14,753 bases of DNA, from NCBI GenBank assembly GCA_904502075.1, contig CAJGDL010000033.1, forward strand, positions 1 through 14,753, read 5' to 3'. This stretch comes from an uncultured Alistipes sp. (GTDB lineage Bacteria > Bacteroidota > Bacteroidia > Bacteroidales > Rikenellaceae). Of the stretch, positions 1 through 5,507 are shown piece by piece. The notes beneath the pieces are model-generated. The model made no database searches. It was given only the letters and a program-made list of their open reading frames with translations, and was not told the origin of the DNA. The position numbers were made by a program, and so were the translations under genes. Position 1 is the first letter of the stretch. Each line of letters starts with the position of its first letter.

Positions 1-293
1 TAGCCCGCTTGGCGAAGTTCCTCGATGCACGCCGTGGTCTCCTTGTGGTAGCTCCACTTGACGGTCAGTTCGGCTCCGAGGGCGGTTTTGTGGATGTCGC
101 GGTTCGGAGGGGTGGCCGTGATGCCGCACAGAGCGATCTGCTCCACGGCAAAGGCGTCGGCCGTGCGGAAGAAAGCCCCCACGTTTTGCAACGAGCGCAC
201 GTTGTCGAGTACGACCATGACGGGGAGTTTTTCCATCGCGGAAAACTCCTCGGGCGAGGGTCGATGCAGCTCTTCGTTCGTAATTTTTCTCAT
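1..293 (-). CDS. SpoU/TrmH-family RNA 2'-O-ribose methyltransferase, N-terminal part (cut by window edge)
   Basis: Reading the minus strand from the ATG at 293 gives 97 codons with no stop before the left edge, so the gene is incomplete. The protein starts MRKITNEELHRPSPEEF and continues with LDNVRSLQNVGAFFRTADAF, the N-terminal motif of the SpoU/TrmH fold. In this family the Asn and Arg of 'N-x-G-x-x-x-R-T-A' lie in the conserved motif 1. GITATPPNRDIHKTALGAE follows, matching the second conserved block (substrate side and start of the knotted fold). Such enzymes move a methyl group from S-adenosylmethionine to a ribose 2'-OH in tRNA or rRNA. The SAM-binding C-terminal knot is outside the window, so the target RNA cannot be named. 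The gene is divergent from the barrel gene at 415 and has its own -7 box at 314-321. The family call is firm; the exact function is not. Confidence 0.88.
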   Translation of the reverse strand, partial: MRKITNEELHRPSPEEFSAMEKLPVMVVLDNVRSLQNVGAFFRTADAFAVEQIALCGITATPPNRDIHKTALGAELTVKWSYHKETTACIEELRQAG

Positions 294-313
294 CTTCGGA
301 TTTATTTTGCGGG

Positions 314-321
314 CAAAGATA
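314..321 (-). promoter_or_regulatory. Bacteroidetes-type -7 box for the SpoU/TrmH methyltransferase
   Basis: On the minus strand this reads TATCTTTG, an exact match to the Bacteroidetes sigma-ABfr -7 consensus TAnnTTTG. It lies 20 nt upstream of the ATG at 293, leaving a short leader. A clear -33 TTTG at the ideal distance is not seen; a TTTG about 15 nt upstream is closer than usual. Confidence 0.6.
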
Positions 322-364
322 GCCAAAAGTCATATACAAAGTGAGGAAAACCATTTTTTTTCGC

Positions 365-372
365 TACTTTTG
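365..372 (+). promoter_or_regulatory. Candidate -7 box for the outer-membrane barrel gene at 415
   Basis: TACTTTTG fits TAnnTTTG and sits about 42 nt upstream of the ATG at 415. The upstream T-rich stretch (353-362) offers no clear -33 TTG, so this is a moderate call. It is back to back with the minus-strand box at 314-321. Confidence 0.5.
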
Positions 373-414
373 AGGGATTTTTGATTCAATTCGTACATTA
401 ACTATTTGATAGAA

Positions 415-1482
415 ATGAGATGCTTCGTGAAAAATCTCCTGACGGTGGCCCTCCTGCTGGGTGCTTCGCTGACCTTGCATGGTCAGGAGTTGGTTCTGAG
501 TGCCGACTTCGAGACCCGATTCGATAATCGTGAATACTCGGCGAACGATTTCGGTGAGTCGCTGACTCTCTTCGGTGTGGGATTCTCGCCCGAGGTGGGT
601 ATCCAATGGGCCGCGAAAAACCGATTGATGGTGGGGGCCAACCTTACCCACGAATTCGGGGACGAACGATCGCTCTCCTCGGCCGCCCTGATGGTCTACT
701 ACCAGTTCGAGACCCCCTCTATTCGTGTCGATGCCGGTATCTTCCCCCGCTCGAAGATGGTGGGCGACTACTCCGAGGCGATCTTCGACGACAAGACCAC
801 CTTCTATCACGACCCCCTGCAGGGTATTTTGTTTAATTACCGCTCCCAAACCTCGTCCTCCTATGCCGAATTTCTGATCGATTGGGAGGGGTTGCGCACC
901 ATGACGCAGCGCGAGAAGTTCCGCATCCTGGCCGACGGCCGTTGGGATGATGGTCGCTTTTGGGCCGGAGGCTCGCTGATGATGCTCCACTATGCCAAGA
1001 CCCTGGATCAGAGCCTCGACGAAGGGGTGGTGGACAACCTGCTGGTGAACCCCCATGTGGGTGTGCGCTTCGGTGAGAAATTTTCGTTCTCTCTGCGTTT
1101 GGGCTACCTGCAGGCCCTGCAGCGTGATCGCCGCACCGAGCAGGGGTGGATGACTCCGAAGGGGGGCGAGTTCTACGCCTCGATCAGTCGCTGGGGCGTT
1201 ACGCTCGATAACAAACTCTATGTGGGCGAGAATCTGCAGCCGCTCTATCCCCTCTATGGCGAGGAGCTCTTCGAGGGTTCGACCTTCTATGGGGTGACGG
1301 GCGGCCTCTACAACCGCACCTCGATCGCCTATTCGCGCAGCTTCTTCGACGACACCTTGCAGGTGGATGCCGCCCTGGTGGCCCAATACGATGGGGTAGG
1401 GGTCGGCCTGCAACAGGTGCTGAAGATCGGGGTTAGCCTCGAAAAACTCTTTGGAAAGCGAGGAAGTGCACCTCAACCTTAA
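415..1482 (+). CDS. Putative outer-membrane beta-barrel protein, 355 aa
   Basis: No specific family is recognised. The first 24 residues (MRCFVKNLLT... to HGQ) form a signal peptide with a basic start, a hydrophobic core and an Ala/Gly-Gln-type cleavage site typical of exported Bacteroidetes proteins. The mature part is built from alternating aromatic/polar strands (for example around residues 50-85, 140-165 and 220-275), with many Gly, Tyr, Phe and Trp and no long hydrophobic helix, as in a beta-barrel of the outer membrane. An in-frame TTG at 406 would add three residues (M-I-E), but the ATG at 415 puts the basic residues directly before the hydrophobic core and is preferred. The gene is single, with its own promoter candidate and a strong hairpin at its end. 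It could be a small porin or a phospholipid- or polysaccharide-related barrel; the sequence does not decide. Confidence 0.72.
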   Translation: MRCFVKNLLTVALLLGASLTLHGQELVLSADFETRFDNREYSANDFGESLTLFGVGFSPEVGIQWAAKNRLMVGANLTHEFGDERSLSSAALMVYYQFETPSIRVDAGIFPRSKMVGDYSEAIFDDKTTFYHDPLQGILFNYRSQTSSSYAEFLIDWEGLRTMTQREKFRILADGRWDDGRFWAGGSLMMLHYAKTLDQSLDEGVVDNLLVNPHVGVRFGEKFSFSLRLGYLQALQRDRRTEQGWMTPKGGEFYASISRWGVTLDNKLYVGENLQPLYPLYGEELFEGSTFYGVTGGLYNRTSIAYSRSFFDDTLQVDAALVAQYDGVGVGLQQVLKIGVSLEKLFGKRGSAPQP

Positions 1483-1505
1483 ATCCCGTCTTCAAATGTT
1501 CCGAT

Positions 1506-1544
1506 ACACAACACCCCTGCCAAATTTTGGCAGGGGTGTTGTGT
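1506..1544 (+). terminator. Perfect 19-bp hairpin at the end of the barrel gene
   Basis: ACACAACACCCCTGCCAAA (1506-1524) pairs without mismatch with 1526-1544, leaving only T1525 unpaired in the dyad. It lies 24 nt after the TAA at 1480-1482. There is no proper T-tract, although GGTTTT follows at 1551-1556, so efficiency is uncertain. It stands between the convergent barrel gene and der and could act in both directions. Confidence 0.7.
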
Positions 1545-1551
1545 CGTGTGG

Positions 1552-1690
1552 GTTTTCGGGAGTGTCGTTAAGGGTCTGCTACCCGAAAACTTTCAATATT
1601 ACTTCTGGCGGAAGTAGATCTGCACGGGGACTCCCCAAAAGAAAGTCCCCCTTTTGCAAGGGGGATTTAGGGGGATGTAGGATATCGGGA
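1552..1690. repeat. Repeat unit 1 of the der-tail array (distal unit)
   Basis: In plus-strand order the unit has: (a) an inverted repeat, GTTTTCGGG at 1552-1560 with CCCGAAAAC at 1582-1590; (b) at 1599-1634 a minus-strand copy of the last 11 codons and stop of der, encoding GVPVQIYFRQK-stop; (c) a C-rich/G-rich palindrome at 1646-1674. Compared with the genuine der end, the tail copy differs by three silent third-position changes (Gln5, Tyr7, Gln10). The sequence next to its stop matches the genuine der end, not units 2 and 3. The unit starts directly after the barrel gene's hairpin. Confidence 0.85.
1646..1674. repeat. REP-like palindrome, C5/G5 type, in unit 1
   Basis: TCCCCCTT (1646-1653) pairs with AAGGGGGA (1658-1665). 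ATTTA follows, then a second GGGGG at 1670-1674. The left C-run can pair with either G-run. The same motif recurs in unit 3. Motifs of the form C5...G5-ATTTA-G5 are widespread interspersed repeats in several bacterial phyla; naming a family from sequence alone is not possible. Confidence 0.75.
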
Positions 1691-1831
1691 TTTTCGGGAG
1701 TTTATATAAGGATGAGCAACCCGAATACCAACCCCATTACTTTTGGCGGAAGTAGATCTGCACAGGGACTCCCGGATGAAAATGCCCTCCCTTTGACAAA
1801 GGGAGGGTTTGGGAGGGAATGTCAAAATTGG
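1691..1831. repeat. Repeat unit 2 of the der-tail array
   Basis: Same plan as unit 1: inverted repeat TTTTCGGG (1691-1698) with CCCGAATA (1720-1727, one mismatch), der-tail copy on the minus strand at 1737-1772 encoding the identical GVPVQIYFRQK-stop, then a palindrome at 1785-1817 of a different type from units 1 and 3. The tail copy differs from the genuine end at Pro3, Gln5 and Tyr7, all silent. The stop is followed (minus strand) by TGGGGTTGG, shared only with unit 3. The inverted repeat looks chimeric: its left flank is of the ATATCGGGA type and its right flank of the CCAACCCC type. Confidence 0.85.
1785..1817. repeat. REP-like palindrome, CCCTCCC type, in unit 2, with G-quadruplex motif
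   Basis: CCCTCCCTTTG (1785-1795) pairs perfectly with CAAAGGGAGGG (1797-1807) around a single A. TTT and a second GGGAGGG (1811-1817) follow. The layout is that of the C5/G5 palindromes, but the two arms and the third G-rich copy have all changed together. Positions 1801-1817 on the plus strand (GGGAGGGTTTGGGAGGG) fit the canonical four-run G-quadruplex pattern with loops of 1, 3 and 1. Confidence 0.78.
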
Positions 1832-1972
1832 GGTTTTCGGGAGTCTTGGAAAGAATCAGGAGCCCGAAAACCAACCCCATTACTTCTGACGGAAATAGAT
1901 CTGCACGGGGACTCCCCAAAAGAAAAGTCCCCCTTTTGCAAGGGGGATTTAGGGGGATGTAGAATATCGGGA
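1832..1972. repeat. Repeat unit 3 of the der-tail array (next to der)
   Basis: Inverted repeat GGTTTTCGGG (1832-1841) with CCCGAAAACC (1863-1872), a perfect 10-bp stem. The der-tail copy on the minus strand at 1880-1915 again encodes GVPVQIYFRQK-stop, with silent changes at Gln5, Arg9 and Gln10 relative to the genuine end. A C5/G5 palindrome is at 1928-1956. Spacing between successive tail copies is 138, 143 and 139 bp from left to right, ending at the stop of der. Confidence 0.85.
1928..1956. repeat. REP-like palindrome, C5/G5 type, in unit 3
   Basis: TCCCCC (1928-1933) pairs with GGGGGA (1942-1947). ATTTA follows, then another GGGGG at 1952-1956. Nearly identical to the palindrome of unit 1, including the flanking AAAAGAAA and GATGTAG. 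Confidence 0.75.
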
Positions 1973-2009
1973 TTTTCGGGAGTGTCGTTAAGGTTGTGCT
2001 ACCCGAAAA
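1973..2009. repeat. Inverted repeat just after the der stop (fourth copy of the array hairpin)
   Basis: TTTTCGGG (1973-1980) pairs with CCCGAAAA (2002-2009) around a 21-nt loop. The right arm begins 9 nt beyond the der stop codon. Its loop is almost the same as that of unit 1 and unlike those of units 2 and 3. It may be the original der 3' hairpin, but it has no T-tract on the minus strand, so it is not called a terminator. Confidence 0.6.
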
Positions 2010-2018
2010 CTTTCAATA

Positions 2019-3323
2019 TTACTTTTGGCGGAAATAGATTTGCACGGGGACTCCCGAAAAATCCCACTCGGCGCGCAGTTTGTTCTCGAGGAAGCGGCGG
2101 TAGGGCTCGCGGATGTACTGGGGCAGGTTCACGAAGAAGGCGAACTGTGGCGTGGGGGTCGGGAGCTGCGTTACATACTTGATCTTGATGTACTTGCCCT
2201 TGGTTGCGGGGGGCGGGTAGTTCTCGATCAGGGGCAGGAAGAAGTCGTTGAGCTCCGAGGTCGAGATGCGACGTTTGCGCGACTGGTGTACGCGGATGGC
2301 GGTCTGCAACACCTCGAGGATACGCTGCTTGTTGATCACCGAGGTGAAGATAATGGGAATGTCGCTGAACGGAGCGAGCTTCTTCTCGAGGAATTCGCGC
2401 CACTCCTTCATGGTGTTGTTCTCCTTCTCAATGAGGTCCCACTTGTTTACGACGATCACGCACCCCTTGCGGTTCTTGACAATCAGGTTGTGGATGTTGA
2501 GATCCTGCGACTCGAGACCCTGCTGGGCATCGAGCATCAGGATGCAGACATCCGACTCCTCGATGGCGCGGATGGAGCGCATCACGGAGTAGAACTCCAA
2601 GTCCTCCATCTCCTTTCCCTTCTTACGCATACCCGCCGTATCGACCAGATAGAAATCCATGCCGAACTTGTTGTAGCGGGTGTGGATCGAGTCGCGCGTG
2701 GTGCCGGCAATATCGGTTACGATGTTGCGCTCCTGACCCAGCAGGGCGTTGGTCATCGACGACTTGCCCACGTTCGGACGGCCTACGATGGTGATGTGGG
2801 GCAGATCCTCCTCCTCTTCGGAGCGAATCTCTCCCGGGAGTTTGGCGAGAATCTCATCCATCAGGTCACCCGTGCCGCTTCCCGACATCGAGCTGATGCA
2901 GAAGGGGGCACCCAGACCCAGGGCGTGGAACTCGTGCGAGGAGTAGATCAGGTCGTAGTTGTCCACTTTGTTGCAGACCAGAATCACGGGCTTGTTGGTG
3001 CGGCGCAGCACCGAGGCCATCATCTCGTCGAGGTCGGTGATGCCGGTGGCTACCTCCACCAGGAAGAGGATCACATCGGCCTCCTCGATGGCCAACATCA
3101 CCTGGCGGCGAATCTCCTCCTCGAAGATGTCGTCCGTATTGACGGCATAACCGCCCGTGTCGATGATCGAAAACTCGCGACCGTTCCAATCGGTCTTTCC
3201 GTAGTGGCGGTCGCGCGTGGTTCCGGCCGTTGCGTCGACAATGGCCTTGCGCTGACCCACCAAGCGGTTGAAGAGGGTACTTTTGCCCACATTCGGGCGA
3301 CCTACGATGGCTACCAATGACAT
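2019..3323 (-). CDS. der: Ribosome-assembly GTPase Der (EngA)
   Basis: Der is a double GTPase that binds the 50S ribosomal subunit and is needed for its late assembly. The 434-residue length is normal. GTPase domain 1 shows GRPNVGKS at 8-15, DTGG at 55-58 and NKVD at 118-121. Domain 2 shows GRPNVGKS at 181-188, DTAG at 228-231 and NKWD at 293-296. A KH-like domain fills about 354-434 and ends in GVPVQIYFRQK. The start is the ATG at 3323, giving MSLVAIVGRPN, the usual Der N-terminus. The gene is monocistronic, with a -7 box at 3367-3374. The oddity is downstream: its last 11 codons and stop (2019-2054) are present four times, three of them as detached copies in the repeat array at 1552-1972. 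The homology starts at the glycine codon of residue 424. Confidence 0.98.
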   Translation of the reverse strand: MSLVAIVGRPNVGKSTLFNRLVGQRKAIVDATAGTTRDRHYGKTDWNGREFSIIDTGGYAVNTDDIFEEEIRRQVMLAIEEADVILFLVEVATGITDLDEMMASVLRRTNKPVILVCNKVDNYDLIYSSHEFHALGLGAPFCISSMSGSGTGDLMDEILAKLPGEIRSEEEEDLPHITIVGRPNVGKSSMTNALLGQERNIVTDIAGTTRDSIHTRYNKFGMDFYLVDTAGMRKKGKEMEDLEFYSVMRSIRAIEESDVCILMLDAQQGLESQDLNIHNLIVKNRKGCVIVVNKWDLIEKENNTMKEWREFLEKKLAPFSDIPIIFTSVINKQRILEVLQTAIRVHQSRKRRISTSELNDFFLPLIENYPPPATKGKYIKIKYVTQLPTPTPQFAFFVNLPQYIREPYRRFLENKLRAEWDFSGVPVQIYFRQK

Positions 3324-3366
3324 GCTCTATCTCGTTTTATTTGGTTACAAAAATAATATCGCGCGG

Positions 3367-3374
3367 CAAAGGTA
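3367..3374 (-). promoter_or_regulatory. Bacteroidetes-type -7 box for der
   Basis: The minus strand reads TACCTTTG, fitting TAnnTTTG, about 43 nt upstream of the der ATG. No convincing -33 element is seen in the A/T-rich sequence upstream. Confidence 0.6.
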
Positions 3375-3385
3375 CAAAATAATTG

Positions 3386-3546
3386 GGAATTATTAAAATT
3401 CAAGATTCAAAATTCAGAATTTAAAATTAATGGCAGTAGGGGCATTTTGTCATGGGAGTTATGGGTGTTTTAGGAATTATAGGAATTTTACGAATTTTAC
3501 GAATTTTAGTTTATATCTCTCATAAATCCCATATCTCCTAAAACAC
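3386..3546. repeat. A/T-rich intergenic repeat block with inverted repeat and short tandem repeat
   Basis: Within the 529-bp gap between der and the omp gene, 3386-3425 is a run of ATTCAAAATTC-like A/T-rich repeats; a similar block lies at 3682-3717, beyond the MITE-like element. GTGTTTTAGGA (3465-3475) is an exact 11-bp inverted repeat of TCCTAAAACAC (3536-3546). Between these arms GAATTTTA-type units of about 9 bp are repeated in tandem (about 3474-3509). No gene is supported here; short frames in the block lack starts, signals or family resemblance. Confidence 0.55.
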
Positions 3547-3550
3547 TCAA

Positions 3551-3681
3551 GCCCGCACTGCGTCATGGCGAGCACCACCAGGTGCGTGGCCATCTTTTTA
3601 TCGGAGAATGATCTCGACGATATTTCGCCCATAAAAAGATCCCCACGGTCGCTCACGCTCCCTCGGGATGACGACACGGGC
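3551..3681. repeat. MITE-like interspersed element, about 131 bp
   Basis: The ends form imperfect inverted repeats: GCCCGCACTGCGTCATGGCG at the left, and at the right, read on the other strand, GCCCGTGTCGTCATCCCGAG. They share GCCCG, CGTCAT and CGAG. A second, perfect 10-bp inverted repeat lies inside (ATCTTTTTAT 3592-3601, ATAAAAAGAT 3631-3640). The right half (GTCGCTCACGCTCCCTCGGGATGAC-like) resembles interspersed repeats common in Bacteroidetes and other phyla. There is no coding capacity, and no clear target-site duplication is visible. Confidence 0.55.
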
Positions 3682-3792
3682 AATTCACAATGCAGAATTC
3701 AAAATTTTTTAATTCCACTTCTTTCGCTCCGATTCTTTGCGCTTTGCTTTGCCGAATCGCGGGCTGAAGGAAATATTTTCCGGGGTTTGCAC

Positions 3793-3821
3793 TTGGGTTT
3801 TGAATTATTTTTGTATCTTTG
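3793..3821 (+). promoter_or_regulatory. Promoter of the omp-phoH-pepD-lipid kinase operon
   Basis: A TTG at 3793-3795 lies 18 nt before TATCTTTG at 3814-3821, fitting the Bacteroidetes -33 TTG / -7 TAnnTTTG pattern. The -7 box ends 31 nt before the ATG at 3853. No other box this good is seen between here and 7950, so the four genes are probably cotranscribed from it. Confidence 0.68.
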
Positions 3822-3852
3822 AAAAATAATTTGAAGCAAAATATTGAATACA

Positions 3853-4491
3853 ATGATCAAACGACTTTTTTTGGTTCTGTTGCTCATGGCCCCGCTGGCG
3901 GTCTCGGCACAGGATTATTACAATGATTACTACGCCACGAAGGGTTATCAAGCCAAGAAACCCAAGACCTCGATTGATTGGGGACTTACGGCCGGTGCCG
4001 GCTGGTATGGCTACAACTCCTCGGTGGAGCTCTACGAGGTGAAGGGGGGCCTGGGCTGGCAGGCGGGTCTGCAGGCGGCCTTCATGTGGAACTCGGTGGG
4101 TGTGCGCTTCGAGGCCAACTATGCCCGTCATGGGGTGGATCTCATCCCCCACGGTCACTATCCCGAGGTGAAGATGTCCTATAACAAGGTCGAGGTGCCG
4201 ATCCTGGTCGCCTTCAATCCGAGTATCTTCCGTATTCATCTCGGCCCCGTCTTTCGTGTCTTGAATAATTGTCAGCATACGACCGTCGATGGGCTGTTGG
4301 TCGATTTCGGTATGTTGCGCCCCACGGTGGGCTTTACGGTGGGTGCCGGCCTGAAGTTGGGTCGCCACTGGATCCTCGACCTGCGCTACAACGGCGACTT
4401 CTCGCCCGCGAAGGGGGTCTTCTACGATGGTGGCCCCGAGGTGAGCATCCGCGAAAATTCGCTCCAGCTCAGTGTGGGTTTTGTTCTTTAA
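3853..4491 (+). CDS. Outer-membrane beta-barrel protein (OMP_b-brl_2-like), 212 aa
   Basis: The protein opens with a signal peptide, MIKRLFLVLLLMAPLAVSAQ, with cleavage probably before Gln20. The mature part shows strand-like segments with alternating hydrophobic residues and many Gly/Tyr: the 'GLTAGAGW' start, 'YNKVEVPILVAF' near the middle (very typical of PorT/OMP_b-brl_2-type small barrels), 'HLGPVFRV', and a C-terminal strand ending in LQLSVGFVL. An in-frame TTG at 3844 exists, but the ATG at 3853 gives a clean signal peptide and is chosen. It is first in a four-gene operon, 15 nt before the PhoH-like gene. Its role is unknown. Small barrels of this family are often structural or poorly characterised; a function is not inferred. 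Confidence 0.82.
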   Translation: MIKRLFLVLLLMAPLAVSAQDYYNDYYATKGYQAKKPKTSIDWGLTAGAGWYGYNSSVELYEVKGGLGWQAGLQAAFMWNSVGVRFEANYARHGVDLIPHGHYPEVKMSYNKVEVPILVAFNPSIFRIHLGPVFRVLNNCQHTTVDGLLVDFGMLRPTVGFTVGAGLKLGRHWILDLRYNGDFSPAKGVFYDGGPEVSIRENSLQLSVGFVL

Positions 4492-4506
4492 CCGAATGCG
4501 AATTGG

Positions 4507-5490
4507 ATGGAGACAACCGACAAAGAGATTTTGATCGAGGGGGTCGATCCCCGCGAGCTCTATGGCCCGCAAAATTGTTATTTGGAGCAGATCAAGGCCC
4601 TGCATCCGGGGCTGAAGATCGTGGCGCGCGGCTCGATCCTCAAGGTGCTTGGCTCGAAGGCCGAGCAGGAGCGTTTCGAGCGTAGGGTAGAGGGGCTTGT
4701 GGCCTACTATTTGAAGTATGGACACATCTCGAAGGAGGTGGTGGCCCAAGCCTTTGCGGGTGGAATCTCGCAGGAGGATGCACCGGTGGACAAGGATGTG
4801 ATCGTCTATGGCAACAATGGGGCGGTGATCCGTGCACGCACGGTCAACCAACAGCGTATGGTTCGCCTCTACGACGAGTGCGACCTGCTCTTTGCCGTGG
4901 GCCCCGCAGGCTCGGGTAAGACCTATACGGCCATCGCCCTGGCGGTGCGAGCCCTCCGTGAAAAGCAGGTGAAGCGGATCATCCTCACCCGTCCCGCGGT
5001 GGAGGCGGGCGAGAAACTCGGCTTCCTGCCCGGCGACATGAAGGAGAAACTCGACCCCTATCTGCAACCGCTGTACGATGCCCTGAACGATATGATACCG
5101 GCGGCCAAGTTGCAGAAGTTTATGGAGGATGGCACGGTGCAAATCGCTCCGTTGGCCTACATGCGCGGTCGCACCCTCGACAACGCCTTTGTGATCCTGG
5201 ATGAGGCGCAGAATACGACCCTCTCGCAGATCAAGATGTTCCTTACGCGCATGGGCCGTTCGGCGAAGTTTATCGTCACGGGTGACATGACCCAGATCGA
5301 CCTGCCGCACCGCTCCGACAGCGGTCTGATGCGTGCCATGCAGATCCTGGAGCCTGTGAAGGAGATTGGTCGCGTGGAGTTCGACCAACGCGACATCGTG
5401 CGACACCCGTTGGTAAAGCGTATCGTGGAGGCTTTCGATAAGCAGAGTGAATATAAAGAGAAGAGTGAAAAACCAAAAACTAACAACTAA
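4507..5490 (+). CDS. PhoH-like ATPase (PhoH/PhoL family), 327 aa
   Basis: This is a cytoplasmic P-loop NTPase of the PhoH family; relatives in E. coli (PhoH, YbeZ/PhoL) are ATP-binding proteins, and the YbeZ type is linked to the RNase YbeY and ribosome quality. Walker A is GPAGSGKT at 132-139, followed by TRPAVEAGEKLGFLPGD at 161-177, the family signature. Walker B is VILDEAQN at 229-236, TGD lies at 258-260, and the conserved DIVRHPLVKRIVEAF is at 296-310. A small N-terminal domain (about 1-95) with an RNA-binding-like fold pattern is present, as in PhoL. The last 15 residues are charged and low complexity. Length is normal. It follows the barrel gene by 15 nt and precedes pepD by 17 nt. 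No ybeY lies beside it, which leaves the exact partner open. Confidence 0.93.
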   Translation: METTDKEILIEGVDPRELYGPQNCYLEQIKALHPGLKIVARGSILKVLGSKAEQERFERRVEGLVAYYLKYGHISKEVVAQAFAGGISQEDAPVDKDVIVYGNNGAVIRARTVNQQRMVRLYDECDLLFAVGPAGSGKTYTAIALAVRALREKQVKRIILTRPAVEAGEKLGFLPGDMKEKLDPYLQPLYDALNDMIPAAKLQKFMEDGTVQIAPLAYMRGRTLDNAFVILDEAQNTTLSQIKMFLTRMGRSAKFIVTGDMTQIDLPHRSDSGLMRAMQILEPVKEIGRVEFDQRDIVRHPLVKRIVEAFDKQSEYKEKSEKPKTNN

Positions 5491-5507
5491 TAAAACCAAA
5501 ACGAACT

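Noticed and set aside
364..1476. Long minus-strand open frame opposite the outer-membrane barrel gene
   Set aside because: It is antisense to a gene with a signal peptide and promoter. Its predicted protein is rich in His, Arg, Gln and Glu without domain structure, as expected from the complement of GC-biased coding sequence.
1552..1956. CRISPR array
   Set aside because: Units are about 140 bp, diverged and internally palindromic, with no regular short repeats and unique spacers and no cas genes.
1552..2054. Integron-type attC array
   Set aside because: The units share a der-derived tail and a palindrome, but there are no cassette genes, no attC core-site consensus and no integrase gene in the window.
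1451..2182. Open plus-strand frame across the repeat array, and a 60-codon minus-strand frame at 1737-1919 ending in the der tail
   Set aside because: Both are made of repeat units; the peptides repeat with the DNA. The minus-strand frame is open only because it includes a der-tail copy. No start signal or family supports either.
2025..3320. Long plus-strand open frame opposite der
   Set aside because: Der is certain from its two GTPase domains; the opposite frame has no family resemblance and the usual antisense composition.
3653..3887. Short minus-strand frames in the der/omp intergenic region
   Set aside because: They run through the MITE-like and A/T-rich repeats and the omp promoter, and have no export signal or recognisable domain.
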